From: Streptosporangium pseudovulgare
Lineage (GTDB): Bacteria; Actinomycetota; Actinomycetes; Streptosporangiales; Streptosporangiaceae
NCBI RefSeq assembly: GCF_014648055.1
Contig: NZ_BMQJ01000006.1
Span: 124,001-188,000 of the forward strand
Direction of reading: 5' to 3'
Length of the DNA: 64,000 nucleotides
A model generated the notes under the pieces. It had not been told where the DNA came from and ran no database searches. It saw only the letters and a list, made by a program, of their open reading frames with translations. This document shows positions 1 through 7,772 of the stretch, one piece after another. How positions within the stretch are numbered: the stretch's first letter is position 1; the number at the start of each line of letters is the position of its first letter. A program made the translations under genes and the position numbers.

Positions 1-28
1 CCGGGCACCGCCGCGGGCACCGCCGCGG

Positions 29-1273
29 TCAGCGTCCGCCCGGCGTTCCGGCGCCCGCGCCGAGACGGCTCAGGACCCCGGCCAGCCGGTCCAGCGAGGC
101 GGAGATCCAGGGCAGCTCCAGGGGGTCGGGGGCGGCCAGCGCGGCCAGCCGCCGCTCGGTCGTCTCGCCGTACAGGAGGCTGGTCGCCATCCGCACCCGC
201 AGGGCCCGCGGGTCGTCACCGAAGGCGTGGCCGGGGAGCACCCCGACGCCGTGCGCGCCTAGCAGGTGCGCGGCCAGGTCGGCGGAGGTGCCGAAGGGCA
301 GTCCGGTGAAGTCGGGGTACAGGTAGAAGCCGCCGCGTGGCGCGCCGGCCGGCACGCCCGCCCCGGCGAGCAGCCCGTGCACGGCCCGCGCGACCGCGCC
401 GTGCAGCCGCCGGCTCCGCTCGATCCGCTCGGTGAGCTCGGGGGGTTCGGTGTAGGCGTGGGCCGCCGCCTGCTGGACGGGGGCCGCGGGACTGGACCAG
501 ATCTCGCTCGCCACGGCGAGCAGCCGGTCGCGCAGCTCCTCGGAGGGAAGGCGGGCCACGCCGATCCGCCAGCCGCCCAGGGCGAGGCTCTTGCTGAGCC
601 CGGTGGTGACGATCGTGCGCTCGGGCGCGACGTCGGCCGGGCTGAGGAACCCCGCCGCGGGGTCGTGGACGAGATCGCGGTAGATCTCGTCGGAGATGAT
701 CAACAGGTCGAGCTCGCGGGCCAGCTCGGCGACCCGCCGGACCGTCGCGGCGCCGGCCAGCGTGCCGGTGGGGTTGTCCGGCAGCGTGACCAGCAGCGCG
801 CGCACCCGGCGCCCCCGGGAGCGCGCGTCCAGGACCGCGTCGGCGAGGAGGGCGGGGTCGGGCACCCCGCCCTCGCCGGGCGGCGACGGGACGGGCAGCG
901 GACGCGCCCCGGCCAGTTCCGCCTGGGCGGCGTAGCTGACCCAGCTCGGTACGGGCAGCACGACGTCGCCGCCGATCGCCGGCAGCAGGCCGTACAGCAG
1001 GGACTTGCTGCCGGGGCCGCAGACGACCGACTCCGGGTCGGTGGGCAGGCCCCTGCGGCGCCAGTACCCGGCCGCCGCCTCGCGCAGCTCCGGAACCCCG
1101 GCGACCGGGCCGTACCCGTTGTGCCCGGCGGCGTCGGCCAGCCGCTCCCGCAGTACCGGGTGGACCGGCAGGCCCGCCTCCCCGAAGGCCAGGTGCAGCA
1201 CGCGCTCCCCGGCACGCCGCCTGCTCTCGATCTCCTCGTTGGCCGCCAGCGTGGCGGAAAGGGCGATGCCCAT
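29..1273 (-). CDS. PLP-dependent class I/II aminotransferase
   Basis: A 414-residue fold-type I aminotransferase of the aspartate aminotransferase family, expected to transfer an amino group from an amino acid to a 2-oxo acid in the cytoplasm; the substrate cannot be read from sequence. Visible family marks are the DNPTG cofactor-binding segment, the SDEIYRDL stretch holding the conserved Asp and Tyr, and TTGLSKSLALGGWRIG with the Lys that forms the Schiff base. The start at 1273 is chosen because GGAGG lies 5 nt before that ATG; upstream in-frame starts at 1309 and 1357 would crowd the divergent LysR gene at 1369. Divergent pairing with a LysR regulator suggests the regulator controls it (inference). 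Confidence 0.88.
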   Translation of the reverse strand: MGIALSATLAANEEIESRRRAGERVLHLAFGEAGLPVHPVLRERLADAAGHNGYGPVAGVPELREAAAGYWRRRGLPTDPESVVCGPGSKSLLYGLLPAIGGDVVLPVPSWVSYAAQAELAGARPLPVPSPPGEGGVPDPALLADAVLDARSRGRRVRALLVTLPDNPTGTLAGAATVRRVAELARELDLLIISDEIYRDLVHDPAAGFLSPADVAPERTIVTTGLSKSLALGGWRIGVARLPSEELRDRLLAVASEIWSSPAAPVQQAAAHAYTEPPELTERIERSRRLHGAVARAVHGLLAGAGVPAGAPRGGFYLYPDFTGLPFGTSADLAAHLLGAHGVGVLPGHAFGDDPRALRVRMATSLLYGETTERRLAALAAPDPLELPWISASLDRLAGVLSRLGAGAGTPGGR

Positions 1274-1368
1274 GGGTGCCTCCGGTCGTTGCGGAACGCT
1301 CCCCAGCATGGTGAGGTGGATCCCTCGGAACAACCATCGGTCGCCGTGGGAAGGCATAAGGAAAACCG

Positions 1369-2355
1369 ATGCTCGATCTGCGCCGCCTGACGGTGATCTG
1401 CGAGTTCGCCCGCCGGGGCAGCATCGCGGCGACCGCCGAGGCCCTCGGCTACAGCCCGTCCGCCGTCTCCCAGCAGCTCGCGGTCCTGGAGCGTGAGGCC
1501 GGGGCCGCCCTGCTCGACCGGACGGCCCGCAGCGCCGCGCTGACCGACGCCGGCCACCGCCTCGTCGAGCACGCCGAGCGCATCCTGGCCATGGTGGAGG
1601 CCGCCGAGTCCGACCTGTCCGCCCAGGCGGGGACGCCCTCGGGCCACGTCGCCGTCACCGCCTTCCCCACCGCCGCGGTCGCCTTCGCGCCCGCCCTGGC
1701 CCGGACGCTGCGCCGGCACACCGGGCTGACCCTGCGGATGCGGCAGGCGCCCGCCGGGCGCGGGATCGGCCAGGTGCGGTCGGGCGAGGCGGACATCGCC
1801 CTGGTGGACGACTGGCACGGCGGGACGCGCGAGGAACCGGCGCCGCTGCGGGTGTTCCCACTGCTGCGCGACCCTCTGGTGCTCGCGGTGCCGCGCCGGC
1901 ACCGGCTGGCCGCCCCGGAGGAACCCGTCGACCTGCGGGAGCTGCGCGACGAACCGTGGATGGCGACCCCCGAGGGGGAGCCGTCCCGCCTGGCCGTGGA
2001 CCGCCTGCTGGCCGGCGTCGGCGGCGCCCGGCCGGTGCCGTGGGAGTTCGAGGGGCTGGGCACCGTCCTCGGCCTGGTCGCCAAGGGCATCGGCATCGCG
2101 GCCGCCCCGGCGCTGACCCTGGCCGCCGGGGTGCGTGGCGTCGCCGTACGCGAGCTTCCCGGGCCCCCCATCGTCCGCGAGATCCATGCCGTGGCGCGGG
2201 CCGGGAGCGTCCACCGTCCCGCCGTCGCGGTCACGCTGCGCGCCCTGCACGTCGCCGCGCGCCTGCTGGCCGCCGACCTCGCCCCGGTCTCCGCTCCGGC
2301 CCTCACCCCGATCATCTCCCCGACTCCCACCCCGGTCGGGCCCGCCGGCGGGTGA
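1369..2355 (+). CDS. LysR-family transcriptional regulator
   Basis: A 328-residue LysR-type regulator. Residues 1-60 form the winged helix-turn-helix (MLDLRRLTVICEFARRGSIA, then the AVSQQLAVLE recognition helix); residues about 88-300 are the periplasmic-binding-protein-like effector domain (GHVAVTAFPTAAVAFAPALA onward). An AAGGA-type ribosome site lies just before the ATG. It is transcribed away from the aminotransferase at 29-1273 with about 95 bp between the chosen starts, the usual arrangement for a LysR protein controlling its divergent neighbour. Effector unknown. The Pro/Thr-rich tail after residue 305 looks disordered. Confidence 0.88.
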   Translation: MLDLRRLTVICEFARRGSIAATAEALGYSPSAVSQQLAVLEREAGAALLDRTARSAALTDAGHRLVEHAERILAMVEAAESDLSAQAGTPSGHVAVTAFPTAAVAFAPALARTLRRHTGLTLRMRQAPAGRGIGQVRSGEADIALVDDWHGGTREEPAPLRVFPLLRDPLVLAVPRRHRLAAPEEPVDLRELRDEPWMATPEGEPSRLAVDRLLAGVGGARPVPWEFEGLGTVLGLVAKGIGIAAAPALTLAAGVRGVAVRELPGPPIVREIHAVARAGSVHRPAVAVTLRALHVAARLLAADLAPVSAPALTPIISPTPTPVGPAGG

Positions 2356-2358
2356 CCG

Positions 2359-2489
2359 GAGCCGGGAACGCCCCGGGGACCGGGGCCGTGGTGCCGTACC
2401 GGGCGGGGTGGGACGGGTGAGCCGGGAACGCCCCGGGGGCCGGGGCCGCGGTGCCGTACCGGGCGGCGGCGGGGCGGGTGAGCCGGTAA
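2359..2489. repeat. 60-bp imperfect direct repeat upstream of rnhB
   Basis: The segment beginning GAGCCGGGAACGCCCCGGGG recurs with exactly 60-bp spacing (2359 and 2419), each copy running through GGTGCCGTACCGGGCGG; a third, partial copy (GAGCCGGTAACG) starts near 2479 and runs into the RNase HII start. It fills the space between the LysR stop and the rnhB start. No reading frame of interest; function unknown. Confidence 0.75.
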
Positions 2490-2499
2490 CGTCGGGGCC

Positions 2500-3168
2500 G
2501 TGCCTCCCTCCTACGCGCTCGAACGCCTGCTGTCGGCCGGCGGCTCGAAGACGGTGGCCGGGATCGACGAGGTCGGGCGGGGCGCCTGGGCCGGGCCCGT
2601 CGCGGTCTGCGCCGTCGTCACCGACCTGTCGGAGCCGCCCGCGGGGCTGACCGACTCCAAGATGCTCACCCCCGCCCGCCGCACCGCGATGGCCGCCGAG
2701 ATCACCGGCTGGGCGGCCGGGATCGGGTACGGCGAGGCGTCGTGCGAGGAGATCGACGAGCTGGGCATGACCGAGGCCCTGCGCCGGGCCGCCCGCCGGG
2801 CGCTGGCCGAGCTGCCGGTCCGGCCGGACGCGGTCATCCTCGACGGCAAACACGACTACCTCGGCGCGCCGTGGCCGGTGCGGTGCGAGGTCAAGGCCGA
2901 CCTGTCGTGCGTCTCGGTGGCCGCGGCGTCGGTGATCGCGAAGGTCCGCCGCGACTCCTACATGGCCTCGCTCGGTTGTGAGGAGTACGGCTTCGCCGAC
3001 AACGCGGGCTACCCGTCGCCGGTCCACCAGCGGGCGCTGGCCGAGCGCGGGCCGACGGAGCACCACCGCCTGTCATGGTCCTATCTCGACGACCTGCCCC
3101 GCTGGCGCCACCTGAAGCGGCACCGCAATCCCCTGACCGGCGAGGGCCAACTGGGCCTCTTCGGCTGA
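2500..3168 (+). CDS. rnhB: Ribonuclease HII
   Basis: A 222-residue type 2 RNase H that nicks RNA within RNA:DNA hybrids, removing RNA primers and misincorporated ribonucleotides. The N-terminal active-site motif [13 protein letters not shown] (about residues 20-32) carries the first Asp and Glu; [10 protein letters not shown] carries a further conserved Asp, and [19 protein letters not shown] is the typical central segment. Length is normal for bacterial RnhB. The GTG at 2500 is the only start that fits the first conserved block. It stands alone, between a repeat region and a flavin-dependent oxidoreductase, rather than in the rplS-lepB neighbourhood seen in many bacteria. Confidence 0.95.
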   Translation: MPPSYALERLLSAGGSKTVAGIDEVGRGAWAGPVAVCAVVTDLSEPPAGLTDSKMLTPARRTAMAAEITGWAAGIGYGEASCEEIDELGMTEALRRAARRALAELPVRPDAVILDGKHDYLGAPWPVRCEVKADLSCVSVAAASVIAKVRRDSYMASLGCEEYGFADNAGYPSPVHQRALAERGPTEHHRLSWSYLDDLPRWRHLKRHRNPLTGEGQLGLFG

Positions 3169-3201
3169 AAGCCCATTCCCTCTCTCGGGGCCCGGGTTCG
3201 A

Positions 3202-3232
3202 ATGGCCGGACGATGTCGGATCGAGCGGCCAT
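3202..3232. other. Small inverted repeat after rnhB
   Basis: ATGGCCG and CGGCCAT (7-bp arms) are separated by 17 nt, 34 bp after the rnhB stop. It may be a weak terminator or a control site for the oxidoreductase starting at 3296; no T-run follows. Confidence 0.25.
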
Positions 3233-3295
3233 GAAGTCCGGGAGTAATGGTGGTCTGGTCTTTCTCGGCAGGGTTCGCTGATCCACAGTGGCGGC

Positions 3296-4402
3296 ATGCG
3301 GATGGGCGTCTTTCTGATCGCGGCGGGTTTCCCCGGGCGGGACGCGGGAGAGGTGCTGCGGGACACGGTGGAGGCGATCGCCGTCGCCGAGGAGGCCGGT
3401 TTCGACGACGCGTGGATCGCCGAGCACCATTTCATGTCGTACGGCGTGTGCCCGTCGGCGGCCACCCTGGCCGGGGTGGCGCTGGGCCGTACGTCCCGGA
3501 TCGGGGTGGGGACGGCGGTGAGCGTGCTGTCCACCCGGCACCCGGTGGACCTGGCCGAGCAGGCGGCGATCCTCGACCGCGTCTCGGGCGGGCGGTTCAC
3601 GCTCGGGGTGGGGCGGGGCGGCCCGTGGGTGGACCTTGAGGTGTTCGGCACGGGGCTGGAGCGGTTCGAGCGGGGGTTCGGCGAGTCGCTGGACCTGCTG
3701 TGCGCGGCCCTGGACGCGGGGACGGTCTCGGCGGAGGGGGAGTTCTTCCGGTTCCGGCCGGTGCCGGTGGTCCCGCCCGCGCGGCTGCGGCCGGTGGTGG
3801 CGTGCACCTCCGCGCCGACCGTCGCGCTCGCCGCGGAGCGGGGGCTGCCGATGCTGCTGGGGATGCACATCGGCGACGCCGAGCGGGCCGCGATGATCCG
3901 GTCCTACCGTACGGCGAGCGAGGGGGCGGGCGGGGAGCGGCGCGGGGGCCGGGACGGCGGCCTCGGGAACGGAGACGGCGACCCGGGCGAGGGGCGGGAC
4001 GTCGGTCCGGGCGGTGGGGGCCGGGACGGCGGCGCGGGCGGGGACGCGGATCCCGGGCACGTGGGGGCGGCCGTCGGGTACGTGGCCGACACCACCGAGC
4101 GGGCCGTGCGGGAGCTCAGGGAGGCCATGCCCCGGTGGCTGGCCCCCGGGCTCGCCGGTCATGTGCCCGTGGACGGCCGGCCGGGCCCGCGGCGCGACAT
4201 CGGGGCGTACGTGGACTTCCTGTGCGACACGCACCCGGTCGGCTCGCCGGGGCGCTGCGCCGAGAGGATCGCGCGCACCGCCGGAGCCACCGGGCTGCGG
4301 CATCTGATCCTCATGGTCGAGGGTGCGGGCGACCACGCCCGCACCCTCGACAACATCCGGCGGCTCGGGGAACAGGTGCTCCCCCTGGTCCGGGACCTCT
4401 GA
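3296..4402 (+). CDS. LLM-class flavin-dependent oxidoreductase
   Basis: A 368-residue luciferase-like monooxygenase-fold protein expected to use reduced flavin (FMNH2 or F420H2). The N-terminal strand MRMGVFLIAAGFPGRD, the AWIAEHHF motif (residues 39-46) and ERFERGFGESLDLL (about 122-135) are typical of the bacterial luciferase superfamily. The substrate cannot be inferred. Residues about 208-255 are a Gly/Asp/Arg-rich low-complexity insertion, probably a disordered loop, in an otherwise ordinary fold. The gene is monocistronic, followed by a strong hairpin at 4409-4449. Confidence 0.88.
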   Translation: MRMGVFLIAAGFPGRDAGEVLRDTVEAIAVAEEAGFDDAWIAEHHFMSYGVCPSAATLAGVALGRTSRIGVGTAVSVLSTRHPVDLAEQAAILDRVSGGRFTLGVGRGGPWVDLEVFGTGLERFERGFGESLDLLCAALDAGTVSAEGEFFRFRPVPVVPPARLRPVVACTSAPTVALAAERGLPMLLGMHIGDAERAAMIRSYRTASEGAGGERRGGRDGGLGNGDGDPGEGRDVGPGGGGRDGGAGGDADPGHVGAAVGYVADTTERAVRELREAMPRWLAPGLAGHVPVDGRPGPRRDIGAYVDFLCDTHPVGSPGRCAERIARTAGATGLRHLILMVEGAGDHARTLDNIRRLGEQVLPLVRDL

Positions 4403-4408
4403 CCGGTG

Positions 4409-4449
4409 GCCCCGGAGGCTCCGCCGTACCGGGCGGCGGCCTCCGGGGC
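4409..4449. terminator. Hairpin terminator between convergent genes
   Basis: Perfect 11-bp arms GCCCCGGAGGC and GCCTCCGGGGC enclose a further CCGCCG/CGGCG stem. It starts 7 bp after the oxidoreductase stop and lies 38 bp from the end of the convergent 4487-4873 gene, so it could serve both. There is no T-run, as is common in high-GC actinomycetes. Confidence 0.65.
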
Positions 4450-4486
4450 GCGGGCCGGGGGTCCCGGCGGTCCGGACGGTGCGCGG

Positions 4487-4873
4487 CTAGCAGTCGACGA
4501 GTTCGGGTGACTGGTTGAGGATCTGGGACCTGGCGGTGACGAACTCGGCGAGGGCGCCGGTGGCCGCCGGGTCGAAGACCGCGACCCGGTGGCAGTTCTG
4601 GAAGGCGAGCCTCATGCCGAAGTGACGCTCCAGGGCGCCGCGCATGGAGTCGCTGGCCAGGCAGCGCAGGAGCTGACCGCGGGCCTGCTCGTCCGGCGGT
4701 GGAACGGTGTTGTCGGCGAACTCGGCGCCGGTGCGTTCGCGCCTCTCGACCAGCTCGGTGATCACCGCCCAGGCGTACGGCAGGGAGTCGCGGACGCAGG
4801 CGACGAACGCCTCGTCGTCGACCTCGCCGGCCCTGGCCTGGTCGAGAAGATCCTTCGAAACGGTCAGCGACAT
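4487..4873 (-). CDS. SCO5389-like conserved actinobacterial protein
   Basis: A 128-residue soluble protein of unknown function. From memory it matches the small actinobacterial family named after Streptomyces SCO5389: features such as the start MSLTVSKDLLDQARAGEVD, FADNTVPPPDEQARGQLLR in the middle, FGMRLAFQNCHRVAVF, and the tail LNQSPELVDC. No catalytic motif or membrane segment is visible. Start 4873 is chosen over 4900 because AGGAG lies 8 nt upstream and the family begins with MSL. It is on the same strand as the ATPase gene at 4945-5910, about 70 bp downstream of it, and could be cotranscribed with it. Confidence 0.72.
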   Translation of the reverse strand: MSLTVSKDLLDQARAGEVDDEAFVACVRDSLPYAWAVITELVERRERTGAEFADNTVPPPDEQARGQLLRCLASDSMRGALERHFGMRLAFQNCHRVAVFDPAATGALAEFVTARSQILNQSPELVDC

Positions 4874-4944
4874 GCTGCGTTCTCCTTTCGCAGATTGCAA
4901 AGGGGACGTTTCCCGACACTAGGTCGGCCTGTCGGCCGCTCCAC

Positions 4945-5910
4945 CTAGCGCGGGAGCGACACTCGTGTGGGTCCGAAGATGAAGCCGGGGTCGACCTGGG
5001 CGGCCAGGTCCTCGCCGGTCGTCCGGTTCGCCCAGGCCCGGGCGTTGCGCAGGTGGAACTCCACCGCCTGCTGCCCGAACTTCCACCAGTCCTTCTCCTG
5101 GGCGTCCAGGCGCGCGAGAAGCGCGCCGAGCGCCTTCATGCCGGCCGGTTCCAGGTCGCCGAGCGTGAACGGCCGGCCCTGCTCCATGGCCCGGACCGCC
5201 GCCGAGTGCTCCAGGCACACCAGCAGGTCGTCGCCCACGTGCTCACGCAGGAACGCGACGTCGGACGGGCCGTGCACCTTGTTGCCGACCACCGCGACCG
5301 GCACGTCGAAGTCGGCGGCGTAGTCGCGGTACTGGCGGTAGACGCCCACCCCCTGCCGGGTGGGCTCGGCCACCAGGAACGTCATGTCGAAGCGGGTGAA
5401 CAGCCCGGAGGCGAACGAGTCGGCCCCGGCGGTCATGTCGACCACGACGTACTCGCCGGCGCCGTCGACGAGGTGGTTGAGGTACAGCTCCACCGCGCCG
5501 ACCTTGGAGTGGTAACAGGCCACCCCCAGGTCGGTCTCCTCGAACGGGCCGGTGACCATCAGGCGCGGCCCGTCGGGCGTGATGGCCGAGAAGCGGGTGT
5601 GCACGGGGTCGTCGAACTCCCCCAGGCGCAGCAGCCGCGACCCGCGGCCGGGCGGGGTGGTCTTGACCATCGCCGCGGCGGAGGAGATGAGCGGGTTGTC
5701 GCCGCGGAGGTACTCCTTGATCTCGGTCAGGTGCGTGCCCATCGGGCGCGGCAGCGCGCTCTCGGGCATCCCGAGCGCCATGCCGAGGTGCTGGTTGATG
5801 TCGGTGTCGATCGCCACGACGGGTCCGCCCCTGGCGGCGACGTATCTCGCGAACAGTGCGGACAGGGTCGTCTTGCCGCTGCCGCCCTTACCGACGAATG
5901 CCACCCTCAC
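4945..5910 (-). CDS. CooC/MinD-type P-loop ATPase
   Basis: A 321-residue cytoplasmic ATPase of the SIMIBI class. The deviant Walker A motif GKGGSGKTT is at residues 7-15, the Asp-containing VVAIDTDINQHLG follows, and VVVDMTAGADSFASGLF is the switch-II/Walker B region. The size and MRVAFVGKGGSGKTT start recall CooC, which inserts nickel into carbon monoxide dehydrogenase, but no such enzyme is nearby, so a metal-insertion role is only a possibility; MinD/ParA-like positioning is the alternative. Translation starts at a GTG. A Zur/Fur-like inverted repeat lies 22 bp upstream (5933-5946), shared with the divergent SMR exporter. Confidence 0.75.
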   Translation of the reverse strand: MRVAFVGKGGSGKTTLSALFARYVAARGGPVVAIDTDINQHLGMALGMPESALPRPMGTHLTEIKEYLRGDNPLISSAAAMVKTTPPGRGSRLLRLGEFDDPVHTRFSAITPDGPRLMVTGPFEETDLGVACYHSKVGAVELYLNHLVDGAGEYVVVDMTAGADSFASGLFTRFDMTFLVAEPTRQGVGVYRQYRDYAADFDVPVAVVGNKVHGPSDVAFLREHVGDDLLVCLEHSAAVRAMEQGRPFTLGDLEPAGMKALGALLARLDAQEKDWWKFGQQAVEFHLRNARAWANRTTGEDLAAQVDPGFIFGPTRVSLPR

Positions 5911-5932
5911 GTCAACGATCCAATCATGATTA

Positions 5933-5946
5933 TGAAAACCGTTTCA
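5933..5946. promoter_or_regulatory. Candidate Zur/Fur-like operator
   Basis: TGAAAACCGTTTCA is an inverted repeat with TGAAA/TTTCA arms in an AT-rich spot between divergent genes. It resembles the actinobacterial Zur box (TGAAAA, short centre, TTTTCA) but is 14 bp instead of 15 and lacks one arm base, so assignment to a particular regulator is uncertain. Confidence 0.35.
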
Positions 5947-6015
5947 CTCCGCTGGAGCATCATGCCACGAAGGGCGGGTGCGCGGGGGCAGAACCGCTGT
6001 GACAGGCTCTGCCAG

Positions 6016-6336
6016 ATGACGATCGCATGGGTGGTGCTGGTGTTGTCGGGGCTGATGGAGACCGCGTGGGCGGTGGCCCTGGACCGGTCCCAGGGGTTCT
6101 CCCGGCCGGTGCCCAGCCTGATCTTCGTGGTGACGCTGGCGCTGAGCATGGTCGGGCTGGGGTACGCGCTGAAGTCGATCCCGGTCGGTACGGCCTACGC
6201 CGTGTGGGTCGGGATCGGCGCGGTCGGCACGACCGTCGTCGGCATGGCGTGGCTCGGCGAGTCCACGTCGGTGGCCAGGATCGCCTGCCTGGTGCTGGTC
6301 GTCGCCGGGGTCGTCGGACTGAAGGTCTTCCACTGA
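6016..6336 (+). CDS. SMR-family small multidrug/guanidinium exporter
   Basis: A 106-residue inner-membrane protein with four predicted helices and the membrane-embedded Glu at residue 15 (GLMETAWAVALD) used for proton-coupled antiport. GYALKSIPVGTAYAVW and the WLGE segment are family hallmarks. The LMETAWAV start with a single complete subunit is closer to the Gdx/SugE (guanidinium exporter) branch than to EmrE, but this is a judgement by eye. I saw none of the three guanidine riboswitch classes upstream. The ATG at 6016 is the natural start for an SMR protein. The stop codon sits inside a palindrome shared with the convergent Rrf2 gene. Confidence 0.85.
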   Translation: MTIAWVVLVLSGLMETAWAVALDRSQGFSRPVPSLIFVVTLALSMVGLGYALKSIPVGTAYAVWVGIGAVGTTVVGMAWLGESTSVARIACLVLVVAGVVGLKVFH

Positions 6337-6350
6337 GCCGCGCGGCTCAG
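6333..6350. terminator. 18-bp palindrome holding both convergent stop codons
   Basis: CTGAGCCGCGCGGCTCAG is a perfect palindrome. The TGA of the SMR gene (6334-6336) is in its left arm and the stop of the Rrf2 gene (read on the minus strand at 6347-6349) is in its right arm. Probably a compact bidirectional terminator. Confidence 0.55.
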
Positions 6351-6763
6351 GTCACCGGCTCCCCGTGGCCGCCGGGGACGGTGTTCCGGGTGATGTGGGC
6401 GATGGTGATCTCGGAGAGCAGGGTCTCCTCGTGCTCGCGAAGCACGCTCCAGACGTGCGCGATGGGCCGCGCGACGCCGGGGTAGTCGTCGTTCCTGAAG
6501 TGCTCGGGCCTGCCCTCGATCACCATGATCACATCGGCCAGGGTGATCTCCTCGGGGGGCCGGGCCAGCCAGTAGCCGCCGTCCGGACCGCGCTGGCTGT
6601 GGATCAGGCCGGCGCGGCGCAGCTGCAGCAGGATGTTGTCCAGGAACCTCCGCGGGATGTTCTGCGCCGCGGCGACCTTCTCCGCGGGCACGGGCCCCGG
6701 GCCGGTGGCGGCCAGCTCGGCGACGGCCCGCAGGGCGTACTGGGTCCTGGCGGAGACGCGCAT
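6347..6763 (-). CDS. Rrf2-family transcriptional regulator
   Basis: A 138-residue Rrf2 regulator. Residues 1-80 contain the winged helix (MRVSARTQYALRAVAELAAT, IPRRFLDNILLQLRRAGLI, RGPDGGYWLARPPEEITLAD). The central three-Cys cluster that binds Fe-S in IscR-type members is absent (no Cys at all), so it is more like CymR or other non-Fe-S members. It is the last gene of the ABC import operon, starting 4 bp after the permease stop, and very likely senses sulfur or nitrogen status and controls the operon through the inverted repeat at 9772-9800 (inference). Confidence 0.88.
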   Translation of the reverse strand: MRVSARTQYALRAVAELAATGPGPVPAEKVAAAQNIPRRFLDNILLQLRRAGLIHSQRGPDGGYWLARPPEEITLADVIMVIEGRPEHFRNDDYPGVARPIAHVWSVLREHEETLLSEITIAHITRNTVPGGHGEPVT

Positions 6764-6767
6764 GCCG

Positions 6768-7772
6768 TCAGGCGCTCGTCCGGGCGAGGCCCCAGCGGCG
6801 GCGCAGCGAGGTGTCGGCCGTCTCGAACAGCAGGTCCACCGCGATGCCGATGACCAGGATCACGATCATCGTGGAGAGCAGACCGGCCGAGTCGGCGAGC
6901 TCGCGGTCGAAGAACAGCCGCTCGCCCAGCGACGACTGGTGAGCGATGATCACCACCAGCTCCCCGGCCATCAGCGACCGCCAGGCGAAGGCCCAGCCCT
7001 GCTTCAGCCCGGCCAGGAACGACGGCAGCGACGCCGGCAGGATCACGTGGCGGTAGAGCTGCAGGCGGCGGAAGCCGAGCACGTGCCCGGCGCGCAGCAG
7101 GATGGGCGGCGTGTAGTCCACCCCGGTGATCAGCCCGTTGGCGATGGACGGCGCCGCGCCGAGGATGACCACGAAGGTGATCGCGCTCTCGGTCAGCCCG
7201 AACAGCAGGATGGCCAGCGGGAACCAGGCGATCGACGGCATGGTCTGCAGGCCGGTGATCAGCGAGCCGAAGGCGGCCCGCAGCACCCGGACCCGGGAGA
7301 CCAGGGCGCCGACCACCAGGCCCGCCACCACCGAGACGGCGAAGCCCGTCACCGCGCGGCGCATCGTCACACCGATCGCCTCCCAGTACTCGCCGGTGGT
7401 CAGCCGGTCGAGGAGGACCGGGGCGACGTCGGCGGGCCCGGCGAAGACGTACTCCGGCCAGAAACCGGCCCACACCACGCACTGCCACACCGCCAGCACG
7501 ATGGACACGGCCAGGGCCATCGGCCACAGGCGGCCCCAGACGCGGGCGGCCGGGCCGCCGGACGACTCGCCGCCCAGCTCCAGCGCGTCGAGCCCGGCGA
7601 GCTGCCGGGCGTGGGCGTCGGCGGGCGCGCGGTCCGCGGCGCCGGCGGTGGTTCCGGTGACCCCGCCGTCCCCGGCGACCGCGGTGTCCCCGGGAACCGC
7701 GGCGCCGTCGGCGCCGATCGCGGTGTGACCGGTGTCGTCGACGCCGGTGGTGACCCTGGTGTCAGCGGCCAT
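6768..7772 (-). CDS. ABC transporter permease, SsuC/TauC/NrtB type
   Basis: A 334-residue inner-membrane permease of the nitrate/sulfonate/taurine family. Residues 1-85 are an unusual Ala/Gly/Thr-rich cytoplasmic extension; about six membrane helices follow, with the EAA-type cytoplasmic loop near ILRAGHVLGFRRLQLYRHVI and ILPASLPSFLAGLKQGWAFA. The ATG overlaps the end of the ATPase gene by 11 nt and uses an AGGAGG inside that gene, so translation is coupled. Works with the ATPase (7762-8619) and lipoprotein (8679-9746). Confidence 0.92.
   Translation of the reverse strand: MAADTRVTTGVDDTGHTAIGADGAAVPGDTAVAGDGGVTGTTAGAADRAPADAHARQLAGLDALELGGESSGGPAARVWGRLWPMALAVSIVLAVWQCVVWAGFWPEYVFAGPADVAPVLLDRLTTGEYWEAIGVTMRRAVTGFAVSVVAGLVVGALVSRVRVLRAAFGSLITGLQTMPSIAWFPLAILLFGLTESAITFVVILGAAPSIANGLITGVDYTPPILLRAGHVLGFRRLQLYRHVILPASLPSFLAGLKQGWAFAWRSLMAGELVVIIAHQSSLGERLFFDRELADSAGLLSTMIVILVIGIAVDLLFETADTSLRRRWGLARTSA

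Noticed and set aside
3187-3203. GGGTTCGAAT, like the T-arm of a tRNA
   Set aside because: No matching stem on the 3' side, no anticodon arm or acceptor stem nearby; a chance match.
5911-6015. Possible guanidine riboswitch before the SMR exporter
   Set aside because: None of the conserved guanidine-I, -II or -III motifs could be found in the 105 bp.
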